Source: an uncultured Eubacterium sp.
GTDB taxonomy: Bacteria; Bacillota; Clostridia; Lachnospirales; Lachnospiraceae
Assembly (NCBI GenBank): GCA_947090545.1
Contig: CAMUPC010000005.1
Coordinates: forward strand, 1-49,793
DNA length: 49,793 nucleotides
Reading direction: 5' to 3'
The notes beneath the pieces are model-generated. The model ran no database searches, was not told the DNA's origin, and saw only the letters and a program-made list of their open reading frames with translations. The position numbers were made by a program, and so were the translations under genes. Position 1 is the first letter of the stretch. Each line of letters starts with the position of its first letter. Positions 1-7,396 of the stretch are shown piece by piece.

Positions 1-31
1 GCCGCGCCCGGACGGTGCCACAGCGTCCCGC

Positions 32-104
32 AGGATGCTTAGGGCTCCTTACATTTTGGAATCGGAACAGGAAGCAAGCCCCGCGCCCCTTCCTCCAGCG
101 TCCC
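32..104 (+). repeat. GC-rich intergenic repeat, left copy
   Basis: This 73-nt segment is, in reverse complement, similar to the last 73 nt of the window. Both begin GGGACGCTGG and end CTAAGCATCCT in the shared orientation. The ends match well and the middle poorly. It lies outside any gene. I read it as one member of a dispersed repeat family in this genome; its function is unknown. Confidence 0.5.
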
Positions 105-179
105 TTCCTGAAAAAATGCATCACTTGACGAAAACAGTTACAATTCGGGGTTATCCAGGTTAGGGGAAGGGAGAGTTGT

Positions 180-207
180 ATAACATTTTGCAGAGAATTG
201 TTATGTA
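180..207 (+). repeat. 28-bp inverted repeat, left arm
   Basis: This arm is the exact reverse complement of 490-517, 28 of 28 positions. Each arm also contains its own dyad, TAACA...TGTTA, extended to ACATAACA-N13-TGTTATGT in the right arm. That makes it look like a protein-binding or recombination site. The match stops abruptly on both sides. Confidence 0.85.
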
Positions 208-489
208 AAATATGTTCTAATAGTAACTATAATTTAGATAAATAGTGACTATTAGTATTCTATATGCTTTTATCGAATTTTGCAACTCTAATTATAAAAT
301 ATGTAAATATTGTACAATTACCCAGACTTAATCTTTTACAATATTGGCTCTTCAGCACAAAAGATCTACAAAATATACCCAAATACAGAAAGTAAATTAA
401 AAATTCCTGTTTCTAAGCTTTGCAATTACAGATAGAACTGTGCAACACATTGATTTCAGCGGGCGCAGCTATGCAAATTACAGATGGCG

Positions 490-517
490 TACATAACAAT
501 TCTCTGCAAAATGTTAT
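490..517 (-). repeat. 28-bp inverted repeat, right arm
   Basis: Exact reverse complement of 180-207. The internal dyad runs ACATAACA (491-498) to TGTTATGT (512-519). It ends 68 bp before the ATG of the XRE regulator, where an operator or recombination site could control entry into the operon. Confidence 0.85.
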
Positions 518-585
518 GTAAAAACACAGAAGCAAAACCATAACGACCCAAAGTATTTGAAATTACTGTACCAGGAGGAAAAGGA

Positions 586-930
586 ATGCGGGAACTTGAT
601 TACGCAAAGGTAGGGGCAAGAATCCGCCAGATCAGAAAAGCAAAAGGCTGGTCACAGGATGAGCTGGCAAGAAAATGCTGCATCAGCATGAACTTTATGG
701 GCAATATTGAGCGCGGAACCCGGAAAATGAGCCTGGACACCTTTTCCAGCATATGCCGGGAACTGGAAGCGGATGCAGACGCGCTGCTCTGGGGCATTGT
801 ACAGTCACCGGATGCGATGGTCAAAGACTTGTGGAAACAGCCGGAAAAAAAGGAAAGCGACAGCTATGCCATGTATATCCAGATCATGAAATCGGTAGCG
901 GACATTATGAAGGGAAACGACGGATCATGA
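586..930 (+). CDS. XRE-family helix-turn-helix regulator
   Basis: A 114-residue cytoplasmic DNA-binding protein. Residues 6-68 form a Cro/cI-type HTH: IRQIRKAKGWSQDELARK, then an NFMGNIERGTRKMS recognition part. The C-terminal 45 residues are charged and unrecognised. The start follows a strong AGGAGG site (572-577). Its stop overlaps the ATG of the first glycosyltransferase (ATGA at 927-930), so it is translationally coupled to the glycan operon and probably controls it. The paired inverted repeats just upstream are candidate binding or inversion sites. Its ligand and targets cannot be told from sequence. Confidence 0.85.
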   Translation: MRELDYAKVGARIRQIRKAKGWSQDELARKCCISMNFMGNIERGTRKMSLDTFSSICRELEADADALLWGIVQSPDAMVKDLWKQPEKKESDSYAMYIQIMKSVADIMKGNDGS

Positions 931-2111
931 AGATCACACAGATTTTTAAGATCTACTGGCCAGGCAACGGCGGCGGGATTGCAACTGTGATGGAACGCAT
1001 TGCAGACGGCTGTAGGGACTGGGAGCAGGAAATCATTGTGTGCCAGGATTCCCGGAAGAAAAGGTGCGCGGACAGCCGTTATCATGGCGTTGCGGTGCAC
1101 AGGTGCAGGCAGCTTTTTGAAATGGCGTCAACGCCTGTTTCGTTCCAGTTTTTGATGGATGTAAAAAAACGGACGAGAGATTCGGACATTGTAGTCTGTC
1201 ATTTTCCATATCCGATGGCGGATCTTGCTGTTTTGTTCGGCATGTATTCCGGCAGGCTCGTTGTATGGTGGCACTGTGGATTTGAGAAAGACAGAAAGCT
1301 TGCGTTTTTGTACCGCCCGCTTGTCAGGCACACACTGCAAAAGGCAGACCGGATTCTTGTATCATCCAGGGGGAACCTGGAAAACACAGGTATACTGCGT
1401 AAATACCGCGGGAAATGCAGCGTGGTTCCGTTCTGTATCAGTGATGCGTACAGAAAAAGGGGACAGGCACATGCAGAAACGTTTTATAAGGAAAGGCGGC
1501 AGGAAGGCGGGGCGGGCTGCGGCAGAAGCCGGGTTTCGATTTTATTTATTGGCAGGTTCGTGTGGTACAAAGGGTGCGATATCCTGCTTCGTGCTTTTGC
1601 GCGGATGCAGTACAGGGATTGCAGGCTGGTGCTTGTTGGCAGCGGGCCGCTGGAGCGGGAGTTAAAGCGGCTGGCGGCATCGTTAAGGCTGAAAAACGTC
1701 TTATTTGCCGGGCGGGTATCAGAAGAAGAAAAGCTGCGCCAGATCGAGCAGTGCGATTTCCTTGTGCTGCCTTCTGTGTCAGAAGCGGAAGCATTTGCCA
1801 TTGTGCAGTTGGAGGCGATGGCGTTTGGCAAGCCGGTCATTAATACGAGGTTAAAAAGCGGGGTGCCGTATGTCAGTATCGGCGGGGTGACTGGAATCAC
1901 CGTAAAGCCGGGAAGCGTCAAAGAGCTTGCGTCGGCGATGGACGAGCTTGCGGGGGATGAAAAGCTGCGCCGAAAGTATGGGGCAAATGCGCTTAAGCTT
2001 GTGCAGAAGGAATATACGCAGGAGATGATGGTGAACAGGCACCGAAGGATTTTTGAAAAGCTGGTTTTGAAAGATGAGACGGAGTTGAGACAGAATGAAG
2101 ATTGCATTTGA
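927..2111 (+). CDS. Glycosyltransferase family 4 (GT-B fold)
   Basis: A 394-residue GT4-type retaining glycosyltransferase that adds one sugar to the growing surface polysaccharide on the inner face of the membrane. The N-terminal domain starts with MKITQIFKIYWPGNGGG, a glycine-rich acceptor-side loop. The C-terminal nucleotide-sugar domain has ILFIGRFVWYKGCDILLRA near residue 205, and an E-x7-E motif in SEAEAFAIVQLEAMAFGKPV. The ATG at 927 overlaps the regulator stop; longer upstream reading in this frame overlaps the regulator and lacks family similarity. Donor and linkage are unknown. With Gmd/Rmd in the operon, GDP-rhamnose or GDP-mannose is a reasonable guess. Confidence 0.88.
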   Translation: MKITQIFKIYWPGNGGGIATVMERIADGCRDWEQEIIVCQDSRKKRCADSRYHGVAVHRCRQLFEMASTPVSFQFLMDVKKRTRDSDIVVCHFPYPMADLAVLFGMYSGRLVVWWHCGFEKDRKLAFLYRPLVRHTLQKADRILVSSRGNLENTGILRKYRGKCSVVPFCISDAYRKRGQAHAETFYKERRQEGGAGCGRSRVSILFIGRFVWYKGCDILLRAFARMQYRDCRLVLVGSGPLERELKRLAASLRLKNVLFAGRVSEEEKLRQIEQCDFLVLPSVSEAEAFAIVQLEAMAFGKPVINTRLKSGVPYVSIGGVTGITVKPGSVKELASAMDELAGDEKLRRKYGANALKLVQKEYTQEMMVNRHRRIFEKLVLKDETELRQNEDCI

Positions 2112-3252
2112 CGGGCAGCTTCTTTTGGAGGAAAAGAAAACGGGGATTGCGTGGAATGCGCACCATTTGATTTTGGAGCTTGCGAAGGATTCGGAAAATG
2201 AATGTGTGATCCAGTGTTTTACCTGCGGGTTGAATGCAACACAGCGAAACAAGCTGAAAGAGTATCGCCGGATGGGATGCAAAGTTGAGTGCTGTAAATG
2301 GTTTTTGCATAAATGGTACAAGATTCTTTGGCTTGTGGTTCCAATACCGTACCGAATCTTTTTTCAGACGGAAGCGGAAGTTACCCAGTTTTTCAATTTT
2401 ATTGTTCCGCCAGGTGTAAAAGGACGGCGGATTGCAATGATACATGATATGGCATATCAATCTTGTCCCGCTACAGTACGCAGGAAGACAAGGATATGGC
2501 TGGAGCTTGCTATGAAAAGATCTTGCAGGCATACAGACCAGATCGTAACAGTATCCCAATTCAGTAAAAGGGAAATTGTAAAATATCTGCATGTCCCGCC
2601 GGAAAAGATCACCGTTGTGCCAAATGCAGTTGATCACAGCGTTTATAGGCATGATTATTCAGAAAAACAGATTCAAAAAGTTCTGAATCGGTATGGAGTG
2701 GAAAAGGAATATTTTTTATACCTGGGGACGATGGAGCCAAGGAAGAATCTGGAACGGCTGCTTATGGCATATGAAAAGTTGTGCAGGGAAAAAGGGCATG
2801 TGCCGCAGTTGGTGCTCGCGGGTGGTGATGGCTGGAAGTACTGGGGGGTTTATGAAAGGGCGCGCAGGATGAGCTTGGGGAACAGAATTTTATTTACCGG
2901 ATATGTGGCTCCCACAGACAGTCCGCTGCTGATGTGTGGGGCGGTTGCTTTTGTATTTCCGTCCTTGTATGAAGGCTTTGGGATGCCGCCGCTGGAAGCG
3001 ATGGCATGTAAAACACCGGTAATTGTTTCCAATACGAGTTCCTTGCCAGAGGTGGTGGGGAATGCAGCTAAATTGGTGAATCCCGAGAGTGTTGAGGATA
3101 TTTGTGCGGCGATGAGAGAAATGCTGGAGCATCCACAGTACAGGGTAAGGTTAGCTGAACTTGGATGGCAGAGAGCAAAGGATTATACTTGGGAAAAATC
3201 AGCGAAAATGCTGATGACACTTTATCGGAGAAAAGATCATGAGCAGTTTTAA
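2095..3252 (+). CDS. Glycosyltransferase family 4, mannosyl/rhamnosyltransferase-like
   Basis: A 385-residue GT4 enzyme. The N-terminal half contains MIHDMAYQSCPATVRRKTR and TVSQFSKREIVKYLHVPPEKI, the pattern of WbdB/MtfB-type mannosyltransferases. The C-terminal domain has YLGTMEPRKNLERLL and the E-x7-E motif LYEGFGMPPLEAMACKTPV. Its ATG lies 17 nt inside the previous gene and its end overlaps the next, so the glycosyltransferases are tightly coupled. It probably helps to build a GDP-sugar-derived backbone. The exact donor is not visible from sequence. Confidence 0.88.
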   Translation: MKIAFDGQLLLEEKKTGIAWNAHHLILELAKDSENECVIQCFTCGLNATQRNKLKEYRRMGCKVECCKWFLHKWYKILWLVVPIPYRIFFQTEAEVTQFFNFIVPPGVKGRRIAMIHDMAYQSCPATVRRKTRIWLELAMKRSCRHTDQIVTVSQFSKREIVKYLHVPPEKITVVPNAVDHSVYRHDYSEKQIQKVLNRYGVEKEYFLYLGTMEPRKNLERLLMAYEKLCREKGHVPQLVLAGGDGWKYWGVYERARRMSLGNRILFTGYVAPTDSPLLMCGAVAFVFPSLYEGFGMPPLEAMACKTPVIVSNTSSLPEVVGNAAKLVNPESVEDICAAMREMLEHPQYRVRLAELGWQRAKDYTWEKSAKMLMTLYRRKDHEQF

Positions 3253-4522
3253 AGGGATTTTTGACGTAGCAAACATGCTCAAGCCGGTATTAATTAAAAT
3301 TGTGCCGCTTTCGTTTTTACAGTTTGCGAAAAAGCGCTACCTGGCATGGTGTACAGGCAGGCTGAAAAAGGAAAAAATGAAGCCGTTTAAAAGAAACTAT
3401 TATGTGGATGGCATAAACCTGATCGGGAATATCCGAGGCGATTTCGGGCTGGGGCAAAGCTGCCGCCTGGTGGCAGGTGAGCTGCTGGAAAGCGGGGTTT
3501 CTTTTGGCGTATGCGAATACCATACTTCGGACCGGGAGCATATGGAAGACCATAGCTGTGATAGCCTGCTGATGAAAGGGCCAAAATATAATATCAATTT
3601 GTTTCACATCAATGCAAATGAATTTACGCTTGCTTATTTCCGGCTTGGAAAACAGGTTTGGGGCTATCGGTACCAGATTGCATTCTGGCTTTGGGAATTA
3701 GAGGAGTTTCCGAAAGAATGGGCAGGCTGCATTGACGTGCTGCATGAGGTCTGGACGCCTTCGGAATTTGTCAGCCGTGCAATTCGCAAATGTACCAGAA
3801 AACCAGTTGTCACAATCCCATATTATGTGGAAGCGCCGATTGACACAGGATATGGCCGCGACTATTTTCATTTGCCGCAGGACCAGTTTTTGTTTTTGAT
3901 GATGTATGACAGCAACAGCATTATGGAACGAAAAAATCCGCTTGATGTGCTGAAAGCATTTAAAAAAGCGTTTGCAGGGAGCACGCAGAAGGCAGGGCTT
4001 GTGATAAAGCTCAACGGTGAAAATAAAAAAGAGATAAATTTTATTAAGGGGTACCTGGGCGATTGCAAAAATGTTTATTTTATGACGGGCGTATTGTCTA
4101 AAATCGAGGTTAACAGCTTGACGGCTGCTGTAGATGTTTATGTATCGATGCACAGGGCGGAAGGATTTGGGCTTGTGATGGCGGAAGCCATGTGCAATGG
4201 GACACCGTGCATTGCGACGAACTGGTCGGCAAATACGGAGTTTATGGATCACGAAAGCGCGTGCCTGCTGGATTATATCCTGGTCCCGATACAAAAAGAC
4301 CTGGGGCCGTTTCGTAAGGGTAACTGCTGGGCACAGCCGAGTGTGAGCCAAGCGGCGGCGTATATGAAAAAGCTGTATGAGGATGCAGCGTTTTATGAAC
4401 AGATATCCCAAAATGCCAGGCGGAAGGCGAAAAAGGCATTTGACCGGGAGCGCACGGCAAAGCTGATACAAAAAAGAGTCCGCGAGATTTACCAAGAGAA
4501 CGATGCTGTCAGTCCATATTAG
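3239..4522 (+). CDS. Glycosyltransferase family 4
   Basis: A 427-residue glycosyltransferase with a 45-residue basic N-terminal extension. A domain starting NLIGNIRGDFGLGQSCR follows, and then a GT4 donor domain with the E-x7-E pair in MHRAEGFGLVMAEAMCNGTP. The acidic and aromatic stretch after it (FMDHESACLLDY) is common in rhamnan-type glycosyltransferases of clostridia. It overlaps the previous gene by 14 nt. The ATG at 3239 follows a purine-rich stretch (GGAGAAAAG). The donor sugar is unknown; a backbone role next to the exporter is inferred. Confidence 0.85.
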   Translation: MSSFKGIFDVANMLKPVLIKIVPLSFLQFAKKRYLAWCTGRLKKEKMKPFKRNYYVDGINLIGNIRGDFGLGQSCRLVAGELLESGVSFGVCEYHTSDREHMEDHSCDSLLMKGPKYNINLFHINANEFTLAYFRLGKQVWGYRYQIAFWLWELEEFPKEWAGCIDVLHEVWTPSEFVSRAIRKCTRKPVVTIPYYVEAPIDTGYGRDYFHLPQDQFLFLMMYDSNSIMERKNPLDVLKAFKKAFAGSTQKAGLVIKLNGENKKEINFIKGYLGDCKNVYFMTGVLSKIEVNSLTAAVDVYVSMHRAEGFGLVMAEAMCNGTPCIATNWSANTEFMDHESACLLDYILVPIQKDLGPFRKGNCWAQPSVSQAAAYMKKLYEDAAFYEQISQNARRKAKKAFDRERTAKLIQKRVREIYQENDAVSPY

Positions 4523-4535
4523 GAAAGAGGAGCTT

Positions 4536-5315
4536 ATGCTGGAAAGAATAAAAGAAATCTATACTTACCGCGAAATGATCGCTTCACTGGTAAAGAGAGA
4601 TTTAAAAGGCAGGTACAAGGGCTCGGCGCTTGGGTTTTTGTGGACATTTTTAAATCCGCTCTTACAGCTTGCGGTATATACAATGGTATTTTCGATGATT
4701 ATGCGCGCTGGCATTGAGGATTATTATTTGTTTTTGTTTGTGGCGCTGATTCCATGGATTTTTTTCAGTACATCGCTGGCAGGCGGGGCGGGATGTATTC
4801 TGGCACAGCAGGATTTAGTAAAAAAGATTTATTTCCCAAGGGAAGTGCTGCCAATTTCGTATGTAACGAGCCAGTTTGTAAATATGCTGCTGAGTTTTCT
4901 TGTTATTTTTGGCGTGCTCGCCGCTGCGGGGTACCCGCTTCTGCCTGGGGCTGTACTGAGCCTTCCGCTGGTTATGGCAGTAGAGTATGTGCTGGCGCTT
5001 GGCTTTACGATGGTGATGAGTGCTGCCACTGTGTATATTCGGGACCTTGAGTATATCCTGGGAATCCTTACAATGGCATGGCAGTTTTTAACGCCGGTGA
5101 TGTATTCGCTTGAACAGGTGCCGGAGGAAATCCGCTGGGTGTTTCAGGCTAACCCAATGACACATGTGGTCACGGCGTACAGGGATATTTTATACTATGG
5201 AAAAATGCCAAGGATGGAAACACTGCTGTCCGCTACGCTGACAGGGCTGGCAATGCTGTTGGCAGGATGGGTGGTATTTCGGCGCTTGCAGAGACGTTTT
5301 GCTGAGGAGTTATAA
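4536..5315 (+). CDS. ABC-2 polysaccharide exporter, permease (Wzm/TagG-like)
   Basis: A 259-residue integral membrane protein with about six hydrophobic segments and the family motifs VKRDLKGRYKGSALGFLWTF and NPLLQLAVYTMVFS. It forms the channel that moves the finished, lipid-linked glycan to the outside with the ATPase encoded directly downstream. I chose the ATG at 4536 because AAAGAGG precedes it by 5 nt and the alternative ATG at 4503 adds 11 residues unlike the family. TAA and the next ATG abut without a gap. Its presence means that the backbone is made in the cytoplasm and exported whole, without Wzx/Wzy. Confidence 0.92.
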   Translation: MLERIKEIYTYREMIASLVKRDLKGRYKGSALGFLWTFLNPLLQLAVYTMVFSMIMRAGIEDYYLFLFVALIPWIFFSTSLAGGAGCILAQQDLVKKIYFPREVLPISYVTSQFVNMLLSFLVIFGVLAAAGYPLLPGAVLSLPLVMAVEYVLALGFTMVMSAATVYIRDLEYILGILTMAWQFLTPVMYSLEQVPEEIRWVFQANPMTHVVTAYRDILYYGKMPRMETLLSATLTGLAMLLAGWVVFRRLQRRFAEEL

Positions 5316-6059
5316 ATGAAACCAGAAAATGCGATTGAAGTAAAAAACGTGACAAAAAAATTCAGGGTTTATCTGGATAAGGGGCATACCCTGAAAGAAA
5401 AAACGCTTTTTCGCAGGCGCAGGGCTTATGAGGAGCGTGTGGTGCTGGATTCCATCAGCTTTGAGGTAAAAAAAGGAGAAGCGCTGGGGCTGATTGGGCA
5501 TAACGGGTGCGGAAAGAGTACGACGCTGAAGCTGCTGGCGAGGATTATGTATCCAGACAGCGGGACAATTGAGATGAGCGGGAGGGTGTCAAGCCTGATC
5601 GAGCTTGGGGCCGGGTTTCATCCTGACCTGAGCGGGCGGGAGAACATTTACATCAATGCTTCGATATTTGGACTGACAAAAAGGGAAATTGATGCCCGTA
5701 TGGAGGATATTACTGTATTTTCAGGGCTGCGGGAATATCTTGACCAGCCAGTGCGGACGTATTCTTCGGGAATGTATATGCGCCTTGCCTTTTCGGTGGC
5801 GATTCATGTAGATGCAGATATTTTGCTGATTGATGAAATACTTGCGGTGGGCGATGCGAATTTTCAGGAAAAATGTTTTCACAGGCTGCGGGAGATCCAG
5901 GCAAATGGGACTACGGTTGTATTGGTAACCCATAACACTTCTACGATCGAAACATTTTGCGAAAAAGCGGCCTGGATCAACCAGGGAAGGATAGCCTTTC
6001 AGGGGGAGCCTGGGAAAGCCGTAGACGCATACCTCTCGTTTATGGGCAGCAAAAGATAA
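5316..6059 (+). CDS. ABC polysaccharide exporter, ATPase (Wzt/TagH-like, short form)
   Basis: A 247-residue ATPase of the Wzm/Wzt exporter. It has a Walker A GHNGCGKSTT near residue 62, the signature YSSGMYMRLAFS, Walker B ILLIDEILAVGD and a switch His in VLVTHNTS. It starts at the base after the permease stop, with GAGGAG seven bases before the ATG. It ends right after the nucleotide-binding domain. The C-terminal carbohydrate-binding domain that lets some Wzt proteins recognise a capped chain end is absent, so export is probably not gated by a terminal cap. Confidence 0.93.
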   Translation: MKPENAIEVKNVTKKFRVYLDKGHTLKEKTLFRRRRAYEERVVLDSISFEVKKGEALGLIGHNGCGKSTTLKLLARIMYPDSGTIEMSGRVSSLIELGAGFHPDLSGRENIYINASIFGLTKREIDARMEDITVFSGLREYLDQPVRTYSSGMYMRLAFSVAIHVDADILLIDEILAVGDANFQEKCFHRLREIQANGTTVVLVTHNTSTIETFCEKAAWINQGRIAFQGEPGKAVDAYLSFMGSKR

Positions 6060-6075
6060 CAGGGGAGGTCGTATC

Positions 6076-7386
6076 ATGCCAGTGGAACAAGAAGTAATTG
6101 CAAAAAAGCTAAAAAGATATGCAAGGATGCAAAAGAAGCATCCTTGCAATGCGGCTGAGATATGCGGCGATGGGCTGGAGGCGTATATTTCCAGCATCCG
6201 GGGAAACCTGCTTTCATTAAAAAATAATGAGGTAAATACATCGGACAGATATATCGGCATGGAAGCGGGCATCCGGGGAAAATTAAACTGGGTGAAGAAA
6301 AAAGTAGTAAGAAGGCTGGGCTTTTTTTACGTACAGCCCATATGCGACCAGCAGACGGCGTACAATACTGCCGCTACACAGTGTGTGGAAAAATTACTGG
6401 AGCTTGGGATGCATCTGGGCAGTAAAATTTCCGACTTGAAAAGCCTGCAAATAAAGGAACAGCAAACCAGAGAGGAGATGCAGGAACGAAGCAGCCAGGA
6501 GAGAGAGGAATTCCAGGACGAATTTTATAAAGAAAGCAAGCGGGTGCAGGAAGAATTGCAGGCAGGACGCAAACGGATAGAGGAACTGCAAAAAAACAGC
6601 CAGGAAGTTCAGCAGGAACTTGCAGCAGTTTATACAAAGCTGGGGCAGTATGCAGAAAGCATGGAAATCATCGAAGGCACAGGGATATGCAGGCAGCTGT
6701 CTCATGCAGGTTCCAAAATGGTAAGGTCTTACGCGCAATCTGGGGAAGATGCCATCCTTTTTTACGTTTTATTATATTTGGGGATTGACCCTCAACATGC
6801 GACTTATTTGGATTTGGGTGCCAACCACGCGAAGGAGCTGAGCAACACGTATGCTTTGTATGAAAAAGGCGCGCGGGGCGTTTTGGTGGAAGCAAACCCG
6901 GCGCTGATACCGGAATTAAAACTGATCCGAAGCGAGGACAGGATTGTAAATAAATGCCTTGCGGCGCATTCTGGCAGCCCGGCAACCTTTTATGTGCTAA
7001 GCGGCGACGGGCTGTCTACTTCAGATAAAAGCGTGGCTGAAAGGATGATGGCAGAAAATCCTGCAATCACGATCGTAAATGAAGTGCAGGTGGAGACGGT
7101 GGCCATTCACGAACTGCTGGAACAGTATTTTCATGATGCTCCAACAATTTTGAATATTGACGTGGAAGGAATGGAATTGGATATTTTACGGGAGGTTGAT
7201 TTTTCAAAGGTTCGCCCAAAGGCAGTGGTTATAGAGATGATCGAATACAGCATGGTGCTGAATGCTGGAAACAGAAACCAGCCAATCCTGGACTTTATGA
7301 AGCAAAATAATTATATCGAATATGCGTTTACCGGGATCAATTCTATTTTTGTGGATGCGTCTGTTTGGAAGCATACGGATCGATAA
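6076..7386 (+). CDS. FkbM-family methyltransferase with long N-terminal coiled coil
   Basis: A 436-residue cytoplasmic protein in two parts. Residues about 113-195 are a Glu/Gln/Lys/Arg-rich coiled coil. Residues about 218-425 are an FkbM-type SAM methyltransferase with motif I YLDLGAN (244-250), VEANP (271-275) and ILNIDVEGMELDIL. Such enzymes O-methylate sugars. Coiled coil plus methyltransferase beside a Wzm/Wzt exporter recalls WbdD, the chain-terminating ruler of E. coli O9a, but the domain order is reversed and no kinase domain is present. The ATG at 6076 has GGGGAGG 7 nt upstream. A ruler role is speculative; sugar methylation is likely. Confidence 0.82.
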   Translation: MPVEQEVIAKKLKRYARMQKKHPCNAAEICGDGLEAYISSIRGNLLSLKNNEVNTSDRYIGMEAGIRGKLNWVKKKVVRRLGFFYVQPICDQQTAYNTAATQCVEKLLELGMHLGSKISDLKSLQIKEQQTREEMQERSSQEREEFQDEFYKESKRVQEELQAGRKRIEELQKNSQEVQQELAAVYTKLGQYAESMEIIEGTGICRQLSHAGSKMVRSYAQSGEDAILFYVLLYLGIDPQHATYLDLGANHAKELSNTYALYEKGARGVLVEANPALIPELKLIRSEDRIVNKCLAAHSGSPATFYVLSGDGLSTSDKSVAERMMAENPAITIVNEVQVETVAIHELLEQYFHDAPTILNIDVEGMELDILREVDFSKVRPKAVVIEMIEYSMVLNAGNRNQPILDFMKQNNYIEYAFTGINSIFVDASVWKHTDR

Positions 7387-7396
7387 GGGGGAGGAC

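Larger units (their letters stand above)
180..517. promoter_or_regulatory. Putative invertible control segment upstream of the glycan operon
   Basis: Two perfect 28-bp inverted repeats enclose 282 bp of AT-rich DNA with no plausible gene. They lie 68 bp upstream of the first gene of the locus. Inside, TATAAT occurs forward at 228-233 and reverse at 291-296, neither with a good -35. Near-identical direct motifs TGCAATTACAGAT (421-433) and TGCAAATTACAGAT (472-485) are also present. The layout resembles DNA-inversion promoters of capsule loci in gut bacteria. No recombinase gene is in the window, so inversion is an inference; paired operators for the XRE protein are the main alternative. Confidence 0.45.

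Noticed and set aside
1484-2107. Long minus-strand open frames opposite the glycosyltransferase genes
   Set aside because: They lie antisense to well-supported genes, lack ribosome sites and have Phe/Ser/Leu-rich low-complexity sequence typical of reverse-strand shadows.
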